Positions 36,994 to 49,141 of a stretch of 64,000 nucleotides of DNA are shown here, piece after piece; position 1 is the stretch's first letter, and each line of letters begins with the position of its first letter. This stretch comes from Scytalidium lignicola (Eukaryota; Ascomycota; Leotiomycetes). Position numbers and translations under genes: made by a program. The stretch spans positions 1 through 64,000 of the forward strand of contig NCSJ02000086.1 in NCBI GenBank assembly GCA_002812745.2, written 5' to 3'. The notes under the pieces are model-generated. The model did not search any database and was not told the origin of the DNA. It saw only the letters and a program-made list of their open reading frames with translations.

Positions 36994-37992
36994 TTATTCT
37001 TCTTCAGCTCCTTGATAGCCAGCATGGCGAAAGTGGCTATGAGCGTTCTTAACAGCCCTTGGACTGTTATATCTCCCAACTTCGTCAATACCCATATGTA
37101 ACATATCCTCGAATTCTGCAATGGTAGAACGATGGGAATTACAGTGTCGATGAAGCCATTTCTTCAGATCACTAAAACTCTCTTCGATTGGGTTTAAAAA
37201 GGGGCAATATGGTGGTAAAAATCTAAGTAAAACTCCCTTTTCATCACACATAGCTTGGAGTTGTTGTTTTCGATGAATTCTACAATTATCCATGATTAAT
37301 ACTGACTTTTCGTATGGCCAGGGATTACACAGTGGTAATACATCTGTAGCAATCCAATTTTCGAATACCTCCGCTGTTATGCTCCCTTGTAAAGTGATGG
37401 CGGAAATATACCCCTTTACTGTATATGCTGGCAATATCGACCACTTCTCCGACCGTTTCAACCACTTCTTCTTCTTTGCTGGTATTCCTATGGGCGCCCA
37501 TCCATATTTCCGGTCTCCTGTACGTTCGTTGCTTGCAGATTCATCTACAAATATAAGTTGATCAGCCGTAAAGTTCGCAGATTCAATATACCAGTTATCG
37601 ATGAGAAGTTGATTTCGTTGAGCGGCAACATATTCAAGCTTTTTATGGGTAATATTCAGCTTCTTTAAAAGCTTCGAAATCGCTGATTGGCTAAGCTTTA
37701 TGTCGAATTCGTCGTATATAAAGTCTGCAACTTCATCTTGATATAAATCATTTGACGTATATATAACCTCTTTCACCGCTTGTTCGATATCTGGTGTTAT
37801 TACTGAAGAACGACCAGCTTTTCCTCTCAAATTTACCCCAATTGTTCTGTCGGTTTTTAGCTTTCGAGCAATATATCGAACAGTTTCGTAGGAGACGTCA
37901 AAAGCGGTAGCAATTGCGTATTTATCGTCGTCGGTATTCAGGAGAGCACATTCGATGGCTTTCACGGTCTCTGGAACAAGCCTAGGCGCCAT
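36994..37992 (-). CDS. Tc1/mariner DD34E transposase
   Basis: ATG 37992 gives 332 residues; the frame stays open upstream into the TIR but only with non-ATG codons. The N-terminal third holds two helix-turn-helix units (KYAIATAFDVSYETVRYIAR and LSQSAISKLLKKLNI) that in this superfamily bind the TIR. The DDE_3 catalytic domain has Asp in FVDESASNE (about 147), Asp in IMDNCRIH (about 233) and Glu in NPIEESFSDLK (about 269), with 34 residues between the last two. The enzyme performs cut-and-paste transposition into TA. All catalytic residues are present and there are no stops, so it could be active. The stop faces that of the accessory gene 14 bases away. Confidence 0.95.
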   Translation of the reverse strand: MAPRLVPETVKAIECALLNTDDDKYAIATAFDVSYETVRYIARKLKTDRTIGVNLRGKAGRSSVITPDIEQAVKEVIYTSNDLYQDEVADFIYDEFDIKLSQSAISKLLKKLNITHKKLEYVAAQRNQLLIDNWYIESANFTADQLIFVDESASNERTGDRKYGWAPIGIPAKKKKWLKRSEKWSILPAYTVKGYISAITLQGSITAEVFENWIATDVLPLCNPWPYEKSVLIMDNCRIHRKQQLQAMCDEKGVLLRFLPPYCPFLNPIEESFSDLKKWLHRHCNSHRSTIAEFEDMLHMGIDEVGRYNSPRAVKNAHSHFRHAGYQGAEEE

Positions 37993-38050
37993 AAAAGAGT
38001 TGTATATGCTGAAAAAGTTGATATTATGATGGGAATTGTAACATATGAGC

Positions 38051-38201
38051 AAATGGCACGAAAAACAAGTGTAGAAACGCGTTGTATGGTAAGCAATTGA
38101 TTGATTCTGTCCCACGCATTACTTTTCTATGGTACGCGCACCAAAAAGTGGTGCACGGGGCTCTTTTTCGCGAAAAAACAGGCTGAATTGGAATATGACA
38201 G
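38051..38201 (-). repeat. Right terminal inverted repeat (151 bp)
   Basis: Mirror of the left repeat with no mismatch seen. The transposase ATG lies 58 bases inside its inner edge. Its outer end is 185 bases upstream of the ribosomal S18 start codon. Confidence 0.95.
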
Positions 38202-38386
38202 TAACAGGCTTAATAGATAACTTAGGTTAGGACAGTACGTAAGTAAATTGGCGATATGTCAGACGTTATGTAATAAGCGAGATTTTACCCTAGTGCAGCG
38301 CGCACACTTGCAATTCTTCGAAACGACCGATTACTTCTTCGAAAGTTCAACGACAAGAAAGCGACAACACATCAACGTCGCCCATC

Positions 38387-39020
38387 ATGTCTCTCGTCAG
38401 GTAGGTTAATCAAAATTCAAAGTAGTCATAAGTTGATTGCTAACATCTACTTCAGTGGGGAAAAGTCGAATTTCCAATACGTATGAGTCTCGAAAATCTG
38501 CAAACGTATGTGATCAGATAATTAACAATTCGTAGATCCTTCGACTTCTCAATACCAATGTCGAGGGAAAGCAAAAGGTCATGTACGCCTTGACCAAGAT
38601 AAAGGGTGTCGGACGCCGATACTCCAACTTGGTTTGCAAAAAGGCAGATGTTGATCTCAACAAGCGGTATGCGGAGATCGATTTGGATGTGAAGAGGGGT
38701 CTAGACTAACTTATGCCAGTGCTGGTGAGCTCACATCCGAAGAACTCGAGCGAATTGTCACCATTATCCAAAACCCAACCCAGTACAAGATCCCAACCTG
38801 GTTCCTCAATCGTCAACGCGATATTGTCGATGGCAAGGACTCGCAAATTCTCGCCAACGGTGTTGACTCCAAGCTTCGTGATGATTTGGAGCGCCTAAAG
38901 AAGATCCGTGCTCACCGTGGTCTTCGTCATTACTGGGGACTTCGTGTTCGTGGACAGCACTCAAAGACAACTGGACGAAGAGGTCGGACTGTTGGTGTCT
39001 CCAAGAAGAAGGGTGGTTAA
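38387..39020 (+). CDS. rps18: 40S ribosomal protein S18 (uS13)
   Basis: Exons 38387-38400, 38456-38480, 38536-38666 and 38720-39020 give 156 residues. The tiny first exon (MSLVS) and introns packed at the 5' end are characteristic of fungal ribosomal protein genes. Conserved S13 blocks are [77 protein letters not shown] and the basic C-terminus [12 protein letters not shown]. uS13 sits in the head of the 40S subunit and contacts tRNA. The transposon end leaves only about 185 bases of ordinary upstream DNA. The gene is convergent with SDO1, itself a ribosome maturation factor. Confidence 0.96.
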
Positions 39021-39295
39021 ATATGTGCGGAAATGGGTATTACGGCTGGTTGGAGTGCGGCTTCTACGATGGTTTTCTGCGTTACATTTGGCTTTATTGC
39101 GCTTAAGCATAAAGTAGGGCATACGGTGTATTCTACTACATCTGAACCATTGAAAAGAAATATCAAAATTCTGGCATACGTGTGTGAATCAAGGCTCTTT
39201 TCCTCGCGGATTTCGGTCATGTCTCGTTGGTAATCATAACTGACAAAGTCTTTATTTTCATTAAATAATCATCATAAATTACCCAAAGGCTCGCA

Positions 39296-40213
39296 TCAAT
39301 CCTCATGTGTGACTGCCATATCTAAGACCTCAACTCTTCCTTGTCCTTTAGTCTCGCCGCCAATAAAGTCACCGAGTCCTTTAAAAGCACCTGGCTCAAC
39401 GAAGCCTACGACTTCCCATTCTGAACCCGTAACATCTTGAGTCTCCACTTGTTCTATGTAGCTCAAAATACGGTCCTTAACTGACATTTTGATCTTTTCT
39501 TCTCCTTCACCCTCTACGCCGCCCACCTTTGGTCCGGCAGCCTTGGTGGACTGCTTCAGAATCGAAGTCGGACAGGTAATACGTAATCTCATCCTGGCTC
39601 TTGCAACTGGAATAGGTTGATGAGCGATCAATGCTTTCATGGCTTCTAGAGCTTGGCTTTTTGCACTCTTCGTTGTTGTCACGCCTGTCCAAATATGTTC
39701 CTTCACTTTAGGCTTTGCTTCGCCTTCTTCTCCTACTTCTGGTGCTCCATTTGCGGTACTGGAGACAGTCTTCTCGTGTGCCTGGGAACTGAGCATATCT
39801 AAGGCCTTCTCGATCATCCCCGTCGTATACACCCGCTTTGTCTTAGGATCAACTAACTTGCTAGCCACGAAGCTGACAACTTCATTGTGAACTCTTTCCA
39901 ACTGTGCGGCCCGCTCTTTCTCACCGACTTGTATCTCCCCTTTGTTCAGGATCTCCAGGATAATATCGTTAACTGATGCTTTGGGCCCGAAGCATTTTGC
40001 TAAATCGGACGAAGGAGCAGTCTGACCTTTTGAGACGTTGAGGAAGACATTAGGGATTTGCAGGACGTTGTCCAAGTCCGTCTCGATCCCGTTGCGCCAC
40101 TCAAGGACTTTGTTCTTGTAGCAGGCGATCTCAAATCGTTTCTTAGCCTTCTTCAGTCGGACGAGGGAGACGTTTGTGAGCTTTATTTGATTTGATGGCT
40201 GATTAATAGGCAT
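39296..40213 (-). CDS. sdo1: Ribosome maturation protein SDO1 (SBDS homologue)
   Basis: A single exon of 305 residues. The N-terminal SBDS domain is clear: QIKLTNVSLVRLKKAKKRFE, ACYKNKVLEWRNG, LDNVLQIPNVFLNVSKGQ, then DDIILEILNKGEIQVGEKER-like sequence. The middle helical domain contains RRVYTTGMIEKAL-like sequence and IAHQPIPVARARMRLRI, followed by the C-terminal ferredoxin-like domain. SDO1 with the GTPase Efl1 releases eIF6/Tif6 from 60S subunits. The protein exceeds yeast Sdo1 (about 250 residues) because of two Glu/Gly/Lys-rich linkers (about 150-175 and 230-245). ATG 40213 begins the conserved MPINQPSNQIKLTNVS. Confidence 0.95.
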   Translation of the reverse strand: MPINQPSNQIKLTNVSLVRLKKAKKRFEIACYKNKVLEWRNGIETDLDNVLQIPNVFLNVSKGQTAPSSDLAKCFGPKASVNDIILEILNKGEIQVGEKERAAQLERVHNEVVSFVASKLVDPKTKRVYTTGMIEKALDMLSSQAHEKTVSSTANGAPEVGEEGEAKPKVKEHIWTGVTTTKSAKSQALEAMKALIAHQPIPVARARMRLRITCPTSILKQSTKAAGPKVGGVEGEGEEKIKMSVKDRILSYIEQVETQDVTGSEWEVVGFVEPGAFKGLGDFIGGETKGQGRVEVLDMAVTHED

Positions 40214-40761
40214 TGTTGGTACCTTAAAGTTAGAATAAAGCCTTTTTATTCAAGTTTTTTTGCATTTATTTTGTGATAATTAGTGGTGATCAAAGTGCGA
40301 GAACTGGAATTTTTGTTATATTCGCTAGGCGCTAATTAACATATCTGTTTCGATTCCTAAACTGAAGGTACCTCCAAGTGGTCAGGCGATCACCAAGCCC
40401 ACATTATATGAGTGGTACAAGCAATGTAGAGTTTCATCAAACTGTCTTACTCCCCTAAACTCCCCATTACGAATCCATTTGCCTTCTCTGAAGAGGATTA
40501 TAGGATTCTATAACTGAGTGGTGAAGGTCTTCCCGAATGAAACATGCATGTGGGGTTGTCAAATCGATACTCGCCTCGCTGATAAGGCACCGGCTTACCG
40601 CTATCGCAAGCACTACGTAACCGCAGCCCATAGGCAGCTAGCTGCTCGGCCAACCATCCTGCAGTCCGCCTTGAAACCCGTTCCTGACCGTCTCACCTCC
40701 ATCTTCCATCCTCATCACCATAATTACAAGATTCATCCCCAATTAAGGTGTCAGTTCCATC
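40214..40761. other. Divergent intergenic region
   Basis: This lies between the divergent SDO1 and carboxypeptidase Y genes. The 5' UTR of the latter probably starts after about 40650. No gene is supported. Confidence 0.5.
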
Positions 40762-42548
<1,787 letters not shown>

Positions 42549-42977
42549 ATTGTTCTTGGACTGGCAGGGTCCAGCCCAGGCGTATGACTTAACGCGTAGA
42601 TATCTTTACTCGCGGGTTTAAAGTATCCAGATTGATATTATGGCAATGGTTTGGTATGGTAGAGCTTTTTGCAGTCAATGAGATATGTTTATTGAAATTA
42701 TGTTTTGGTTGTTTGGCGCTCTAGTTACTCGGTCTACAGTTTGGAAATGAAGAGGTCTTGTTCCTATAGATTATCTATATATTTTCTTAGTGCTGTCATA
42801 TATAACTATGCTTCCTACTACAGAAATATTCCCTCTTAAGAGAATGATTTTTACGATTTTAAGTCACGGTGAATGAACTAATAAATAAGTATTGCAATTA
42901 AGCTTATATTCTAATATTCATCAATTAGGTACGTCATATATTCCTGTAAAGTCATAAAAAATTATCTTCCCTTAAGA
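42549..42977. other. Convergent 3' intergenic region
   Basis: AT-rich DNA between the convergent ends of two S10 carboxypeptidase genes; it presumably holds both 3' UTRs. Confidence 0.5.
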
Positions 42978-44880
42978 TTATTGCCGACGGCTCGGTTGAA
43001 ATCTCGTGCTCGCAGTTCTCTTAGAAGTTCTCTTCGTGCGATTCAACGTCGCCCTCTTCCCACTCGACGGGATTGGATTCGGTGCATTAAGAGTAGTATT
43101 ATATATAGCGTCACTAGGCAGAACTTCAAATTGTATCGTTGAATTTCCCTGCCTGTACAGACTCTGCTTGGTTCCTTCGGTTACAAAGGTCCTGCTTGGC
43201 GTGAACGAGCCCGTGGCGATATCCTTGCTGGCCAGAATCCTTTCTAGCATCTCCAGCGCGACGACAGGCTGATAGAAGGGGACTTCGTGGCCTGATTCGT
43301 AGATACGGACGTAGGCGAAGTGGCTGGCCTGCTTGACCTGGCCGTGCACTACGCCGTCTGAAGTGGTGATGTTTATGAAGCCGGCGGTCTCGTAGTGAGG
43401 GGCAGCGATTTCGTCTGCGACTGCTTGCGTGCCGAGCCAATTGCAGCTTTGAGAGTAGTTAGTTTTTGTTTTATTTATTTTTGCTTGTGTATGAAAGTCA
43501 AGGAGCTGACAAAGGAGCGAGAGAGAACAGACAAAAAATCTTTCGTACTTACTTGTAGTCTGCATCAGCGGTATACATGGTAACATAGACGCCTTGCCTG
43601 ATCAACTCCTGCACAGCTGCTACGGTCCCATCTTCTCTAGCATCATCACCAGTAGAACCGAAAGCATTGCCAACAGCAGTCGATCCCTCAGTGTAGTTCT
43701 GGAACGCACCAATTGCAGCCAGAACTTCCGGTGTATTGAGATAATCGACATAGAACTCATAAGGGAAAGGATCAGGGGTAAGTTCTCTCATGTCATACTC
43801 ATCACGACCCGCAAACTGGTCATAGATGAACTCGACGTGCTCAAAACAGAAGTTGTCCGCGGCTGAGCAAATCTCGTTGATGCCGCGAGCCTTGCAGTCT
43901 AGGAGCTGGTCATAGCAGTTTCCTGGTCCGTAGAGATTATTGTACATCTGGGACTCGACGCTGGCATTGAAGGGGCTATAGTCGTATGTGTTGCCTGGGA
44001 AGACAGTGAAGTTGTAGTAGGCTTGGTACTGGATCACGGGATCGAACCAGCCATTGCCAATCGTCACGGACTTGAGGTTGATTCTTCGGGTTCCAGGAAT
44101 GCTTAGATCGTTTTGCTGCTCGATATATTCGCCGAAGATGGGACCGTAGTGACCGCCGTACGATTCAGTGGTGAAGTGGACTCCATTGTGAGTGTACTTG
44201 TCAAAGACACCCATGAATCCCTGGAGAGTCTTGTAGAAGTTTGGAGCCGCACCAATGGTGGTGTTTGCAGTCAGAGTCAAGTTGGGGTAGGAATATGTAC
44301 CACAGCTAAAGTCTTGCGCATAATCTGGGCAGGTATTGTTTGGCAGCTCAATGATATCGCTAGTGTCAGGATCTAAATACCCAGGAACTGGAATGCTGTA
44401 AGAGAAACCCGTCTGAGTTGGCTGATCGATATACAGCATATTGGTGACATTGCTCCAGGAGTAAGGATTGTCGACGACGTTTCCGTTGATGTCAATGCCA
44501 CACGGTCCGTTCTCCTGGAAGAGTCCAATCATGGAGGAAGATCCCGGTCCACCATTGATCCAGATAGTCAACGGGGCCTCGGTTGGATCTCCATTGCGAG
44601 CCTCGAAGAACCACCAAAAGATATGCTCGTTTTCCCTATCAGAATTCAAGTCAATGCATGAACATGGGACCAACAGGGGAGAATATTTCACTCACGAGAC
44701 ATCTGCGTATCCAGAATAACTCTTCACGTTGGGATCCAGCTCACAGATACCTGCAGGCACTTCCTTATACCGGATCGGGACGCCATTGCCAACCGCGGAT
44801 TTCAGGTCGGTTGGAGGTGGAACGAACTGCGCAAAGGTAGTCGAAGCAGCCAGGGAGAGCAAGAAAGCAACAGCAGCCAT
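42978..44880 (-). CDS. Secreted serine carboxypeptidase (S10)
   Basis: Exons 44880-44696, 44635-43553 and 43446-42978 give 578 residues. A signal peptide ([18 protein letters not shown]) leads into [11 protein letters not shown] and the S10 core: [18 protein letters not shown] (catalytic Ser; Thr replaces the usual Gly before Glu), TADADYNCNW (Asp) and [11 protein letters not shown] (His). Several N-glycosylation sequons are present, as expected for a secreted enzyme. The C-terminus is unusually basic ([18 protein letters not shown]). It probably trims peptides outside the cell and differs clearly from the neighbouring vacuolar enzyme, so it is not a recent tandem copy. Confidence 0.93.
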
Positions 44881-46437
44881 GATTGTGAGGAGAACTAGGT
44901 CGAGCTGATCCCAATTGGCAACACAGAAAAGGCAGGACAGTACTGGAGAAAAGGAAGAACCCCAGAATAATAATAAAAATGGCTACCTACGCTTTTTATT
45001 CATTCTCCTCTTATTATGCACCGGCCACTGCGCGGGGTTCATCGTCCTGTCTCTTGCTCCCCTTGTCCTGATCTGCATGTCAACGAAAGACTTACTTACT
45101 GTACAGTACCTACCTTCCCTGCCGATCCGGGTTCTCTCCATCGGCCAACCGTACCAGCGGTGTCAGCATCGCCATCATCATGGTATGCTATTGTACTCTA
45201 ATGTGTACTAATGATGGATAGCTGCCATGCAAAGTCGTCGTATAAGCCCGTGGGGAGCATCAGCAGCATCAGCAGTTGATAGGCATCTCGACCACGATTT
45301 GCTAGGGAAGAGGTCCAAGGGTGGGCATCCTGCGTGCTGCCCCTGTCCAACGCCGCAAAGTGCAGCCGCAGGCAGCGAGACTTGTGCTGAAAGAGGCATG
45401 TGCGAGGAAAACAAGCACCTGGGCCCTGGTCCCTATGCATCAATATCGTCACTATCGTCATTCTCCTCTTGCCTTGCACAACAACAACACACGACAACGA
45501 CTCGGCCACGGTTGATAAGGACAAAGGACCAAGGAGCTAGAAGCTTGGAGCTTAGAGTCTTAAGAACTTTGCACTTTAGAAGATCCAGAGACCAGGCACA
45601 AACATATGCGAACAGACAAATACGATCGGCACGGGAAAAAAGAAGAAGAAAATATTTGTGTTCTCACCACGGCACTGCTGGCAAGACAATACAGTACAAT
45701 AACAGTCCAGGATGTTTTTGAATTTCCTTGAACAGTAAGTAACTTGGTTCCTTACCAGAAGATCGCCATAATACAGTACAGTAGCTCTCGTGCCTTTGCG
45801 AGTTACGACAAGCCATGTGGCGCGCCCGGAGAGACCGACCACATCATCCTACAGCGAGCCACGAGAGCCTCGGCGTGTGCCGCCCTCGACTGTTCAGCAT
45901 CAAGAAAAAAAGTGCGGAGAAGCTTCGTGCCCAGGAACCAGCCAGCCAGCCAGCCAATCAACTTACCGGACGTCTAAACCAACCGTAACCAGCAATGGCA
46001 GCTCACTCGACAATCCCGCGTTCCTGAGGCAGAACAACCCCGGGTGTACCTGAAATCATCGAATCTGTTAGTGTTATCTATCTACAGAGTACAGTACAGT
46101 AGGGCAATTACCGCAATCTAAATTAATGGAGCCTTCATGGAGCTAAGTTCTGCTAAATGCACCTTTTTTTTGTTTTGTTTTTTTCCCTTTCTCTTTCTTT
46201 TTAGGATTCCTTGATCTTCACTAGTTATCAATTTCCAATTATGTCATGCTATCAAGTAAGATGCATTGACCTGCCCTGACCTGCAATTTCAATGCTGCGT
46301 AAGATGTAAGATTGTATCTTCTACCGCTATTCAAATGGGTATCGTGCTGTATATCCAAGCATAAATACATACTACGTGATACAATGCACGATCCGGATCG
46401 CCAATTCCTAAGCACAAGCCGTTAACGGGCTTACTAT
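44881..46437. other. Long intergenic region, no supported gene
   Basis: About 1.55 kb. It includes a polypyrimidine stretch near 46168-46202 and several open frames of under 170 codons without recognisable motifs or splicing. Confidence 0.5.
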
Positions 46438-49141
46438 TCACAACCCGTAAGTCACGTTGAGCACCCATAGGACCACCACCATTAACATTAATCTCCGTCC
46501 CAAACTGCTCCCAACCTTGGTTAATATCCCTGACAGTAGCCCTTTTCTTCCTCTATCTCTCGAAGGTCTCCAAGATGATGATGAGGAGCCAAATTCTTCA
46601 CCAATCCAGCCTTGGAGAGAAGGGCTTTTTGCCTCTGTCTGTGCTCCGGATGGAGCTTGTCCATCGCCATACACAATCCAACCGGTGAGTAGCTGAGTAG
46701 CACCTGCTATCCTCCAGCAGATCCACAAGAAAATCGGAGTCAGGACTGCTGTTTCCACCCAAGGTCCCCAGATTCCTAGTCTTAGCAGACCTCGCCCATC
46801 CCCGGCAAGCCAGATGTGATTCTGTAGAACATACATTTCCAAGGAGATCCGTCCAAACCATGCGAAAGTCTTGGAATAATAACTCCTAAACAGGCGATTG
46901 CTGTTTCGTAAAACAACGAAAGACAGGATCGGAATGAATGTGATATAAGGTTGCCACCAGTTGTAGTCGTCTTTATCAGGAGAGCGTCGAGTAACGGCCC
47001 AGTATCCAGGAAGAAGAATCAAGGCGAGGATAGTGAGGGTAGCGTTGAAAAGACGTGAATTTCTGATAGTGATGAAGTAGAGGAGTCGATCGAGGAGAGC
47101 GACAGGATTAATGCTGCCAGACTTAAGATGTGTTACGCGGTGAGAGAAGATTCCGAGCATCATTCCTATGAAGGCGATGTACATATCTAGACTGAACTGA
47201 GCTCTGAATGCCGGAATATTGACTGTAACTCGAGATGTATATTTCAACAAAACTGCAATAAATTCTAAGATGCCGGGTATCCTTATAAATGCTACCGTGA
47301 GGATAATTGAAAAGGAGACTTTTNCTGAGCAGAAAATTGAGGTTATGATTTTTGTAACTGCCGATCCTGAGAGTCATATAGATGATGAGGAACCAGATAC
47401 TGGTTGCCAGAGCAAAGTAGTAAAATGTGTAATCATTTCGCATCATATAAGCTAGCAGCAAGCAGAGGAAATTCCTGCGGATCAAAACCGTGGCAACTCG
47501 ACCAAAAGAGTAATCTTCCTTTCTCAGGAAGTAGAGTGTATGAGCGAAGCCGGTCATGAACAAGTAGGACGCCACAAATAGTCGAACAATTTCGTATATC
47601 CATAACTTCGTCTCGCCGCCTGTGTAGTTATATACCAAAATGAGTAGTTGCATCCAGCCTTTCCACTCATCTGTCTGGTTCCGTGAGAGGAAAGCCTGAT
47701 CCTGGAAGTCGGATAGTGGCTTTGCATTATTGGGTATAGATGTCAATATTTTTCGAATAGATGCCATCCCGACTATAGCAATAATGATACATCCGCTCCA
47801 GAACTCCTTTTCTTGGAAATAGGTCTGTGCCTTCTCGAAGACTTGACTGCGATCTGCGTAGAAGCAGTAACACAAAACCAAACCAATGGTAACTAAAGCA
47901 CTCATATTCTTCGATGCAGGCAGTAATCGATCAACTGGTACACCATACTTTCGACGCAGGAACACAAGTCCGGGAAAAGCAATGAGCCCAGCCAGGATCA
48001 GCAGTGACTGTGTCCCAACAACCGGTTGGTAATTGGTACAACAAGTTCGATCAAATGAAGAACCCCTGGCAACAGCAGCAACATTACATCTCAAATTTAG
48101 TAGAACATCTGCCTTCTGTCGTGCTACTTCATCAATAATGTGCAATCCACTCTCTTCATAAGCAGCACGGCCAGCCCAGGTCATCAAACTGTAACTCCAG
48201 ACCACATCCGCTTCAGAGTGTGCAGATGTCTGCTGGAGATAATCATTCATCAGATCGATCTTCTCGGGAGTGATAGTTGCCTCTCGGGAAGGAGAGAGTG
48301 CATCATATATAGGCACCTGGACAGGCGCTAGTAGGAGGAGGTTTGGTGAGCTCAGTCTAGAAGTGAACCGTCCGGGAGTTGACAGGAGACCTTTCTCTGG
48401 TGCGTGAGGGTGATCCATATATGGTATGACATGATCTATTGCATCCTTAAAATCTTTCATGTAGTTCTTTCCTCCATGGCGTGCATTCCAAATCCCGGGA
48501 GCTCCGAGCAGTATCAAGCCCGCGCTCTTCTCGGCCTCTTCTCCTGTGCTATCACTTGTTGGTAAATCCGGTCGAAATTTCTCTAGTTCATGATCCAATC
48601 CCGTGGAATTTAACCAAGGATCCCATATAAACCGTAACGTAACATTATCTGATACGAACTGAAGATTTCTCTGCCATCCATCTAGCTCGAGATCCAACAT
48701 GACCAGAAATTCCTCCTCGGCCCGCTTCTGGTCCAGCTTCTTCGCAACAGCCCAGAACACTTGCCGTGTCGTTGAATCACCCACGAACATTATGCTTCTC
48801 TTGTGAAGGCAGTCTTTGATATCATTTCTGTCGTACTCGTGCATCATGCAGCCCGGAGGCTGCCAATTCTGGAAGGGTCGTTGCGAGCGCCATCGCGGGC
48901 CTTGATCAAGCCATTGACCTTTATTTAGGAGGGCGCTGCACTTGAATGGGTCATAATAGTCTACAGAAAGCCTTTCAGAACCACTTTTTGAGTAGCAAGT
49001 GCTAGGGGGAAATAACTAACCTTGCCAGCAATACCTATATATAACCCCAGCGAAGACGACAACAAGCAACACTTGAATAGCACGCTCAATGGCAACTACT
49101 GTAGGTGATGAGGTTGGAGATGTCTTGTGGAGGCGCGACAT
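46438..49141 (-). CDS. Cas1p-domain polysaccharide O-acetyltransferase
   Basis: Exons 49141-49021 and 48960-46438 give 880 residues after ignoring a surplus base at N47324. The first exon encodes a short cytosolic tail and a signal anchor (AIQVLLVVVFAGVIYRYCW). A lumenal PC-esterase/GDSL-like domain follows (about 40-290) with FKCSALLNKGQWLD, a PPGCMMHEYD segment and the Ser motif IMFVGDSTTRQVFW. The second half is the multi-pass Cas1_AcylT domain with about 10-12 helices, including NYTGGETKLWIYEIVRLFVA and LQNHIWLAGDGRG. Homologues acetylate cell-wall or capsule polysaccharides in the Golgi (CAS1 in Cryptococcus; CASD1 acetylates sialic acid). Removing the N rejoins the two halves in frame. 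Confidence 0.92.

Larger units (their letters stand above)
35258..38201 (-). mobile_element. Tc1/mariner-type DNA transposon with two convergent genes
   Basis: The 2944-bp element has 151-bp terminal inverted repeats that match base for base by eye, starting CTGTCATATTCC. It is flanked by TA on both sides (35256-35257 and 38202-38203), the target duplication of the IS630-Tc1-mariner superfamily. It holds a transposase gene (minus strand, DD34E) and a second gene (plus strand, unknown product), converging with 14 bases between stop codons. Both frames are intact. The TIR contains two internal palindromes: TTTTTCGCGAAAAA and a hairpin GCACCA-CTTTT-TGGTGC. It sits in the final exon of the beta-galactosidase gene and 185 bases upstream of the S18 gene. 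Identical TIRs and open frames suggest a young, perhaps autonomous, copy. Confidence 0.93.
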
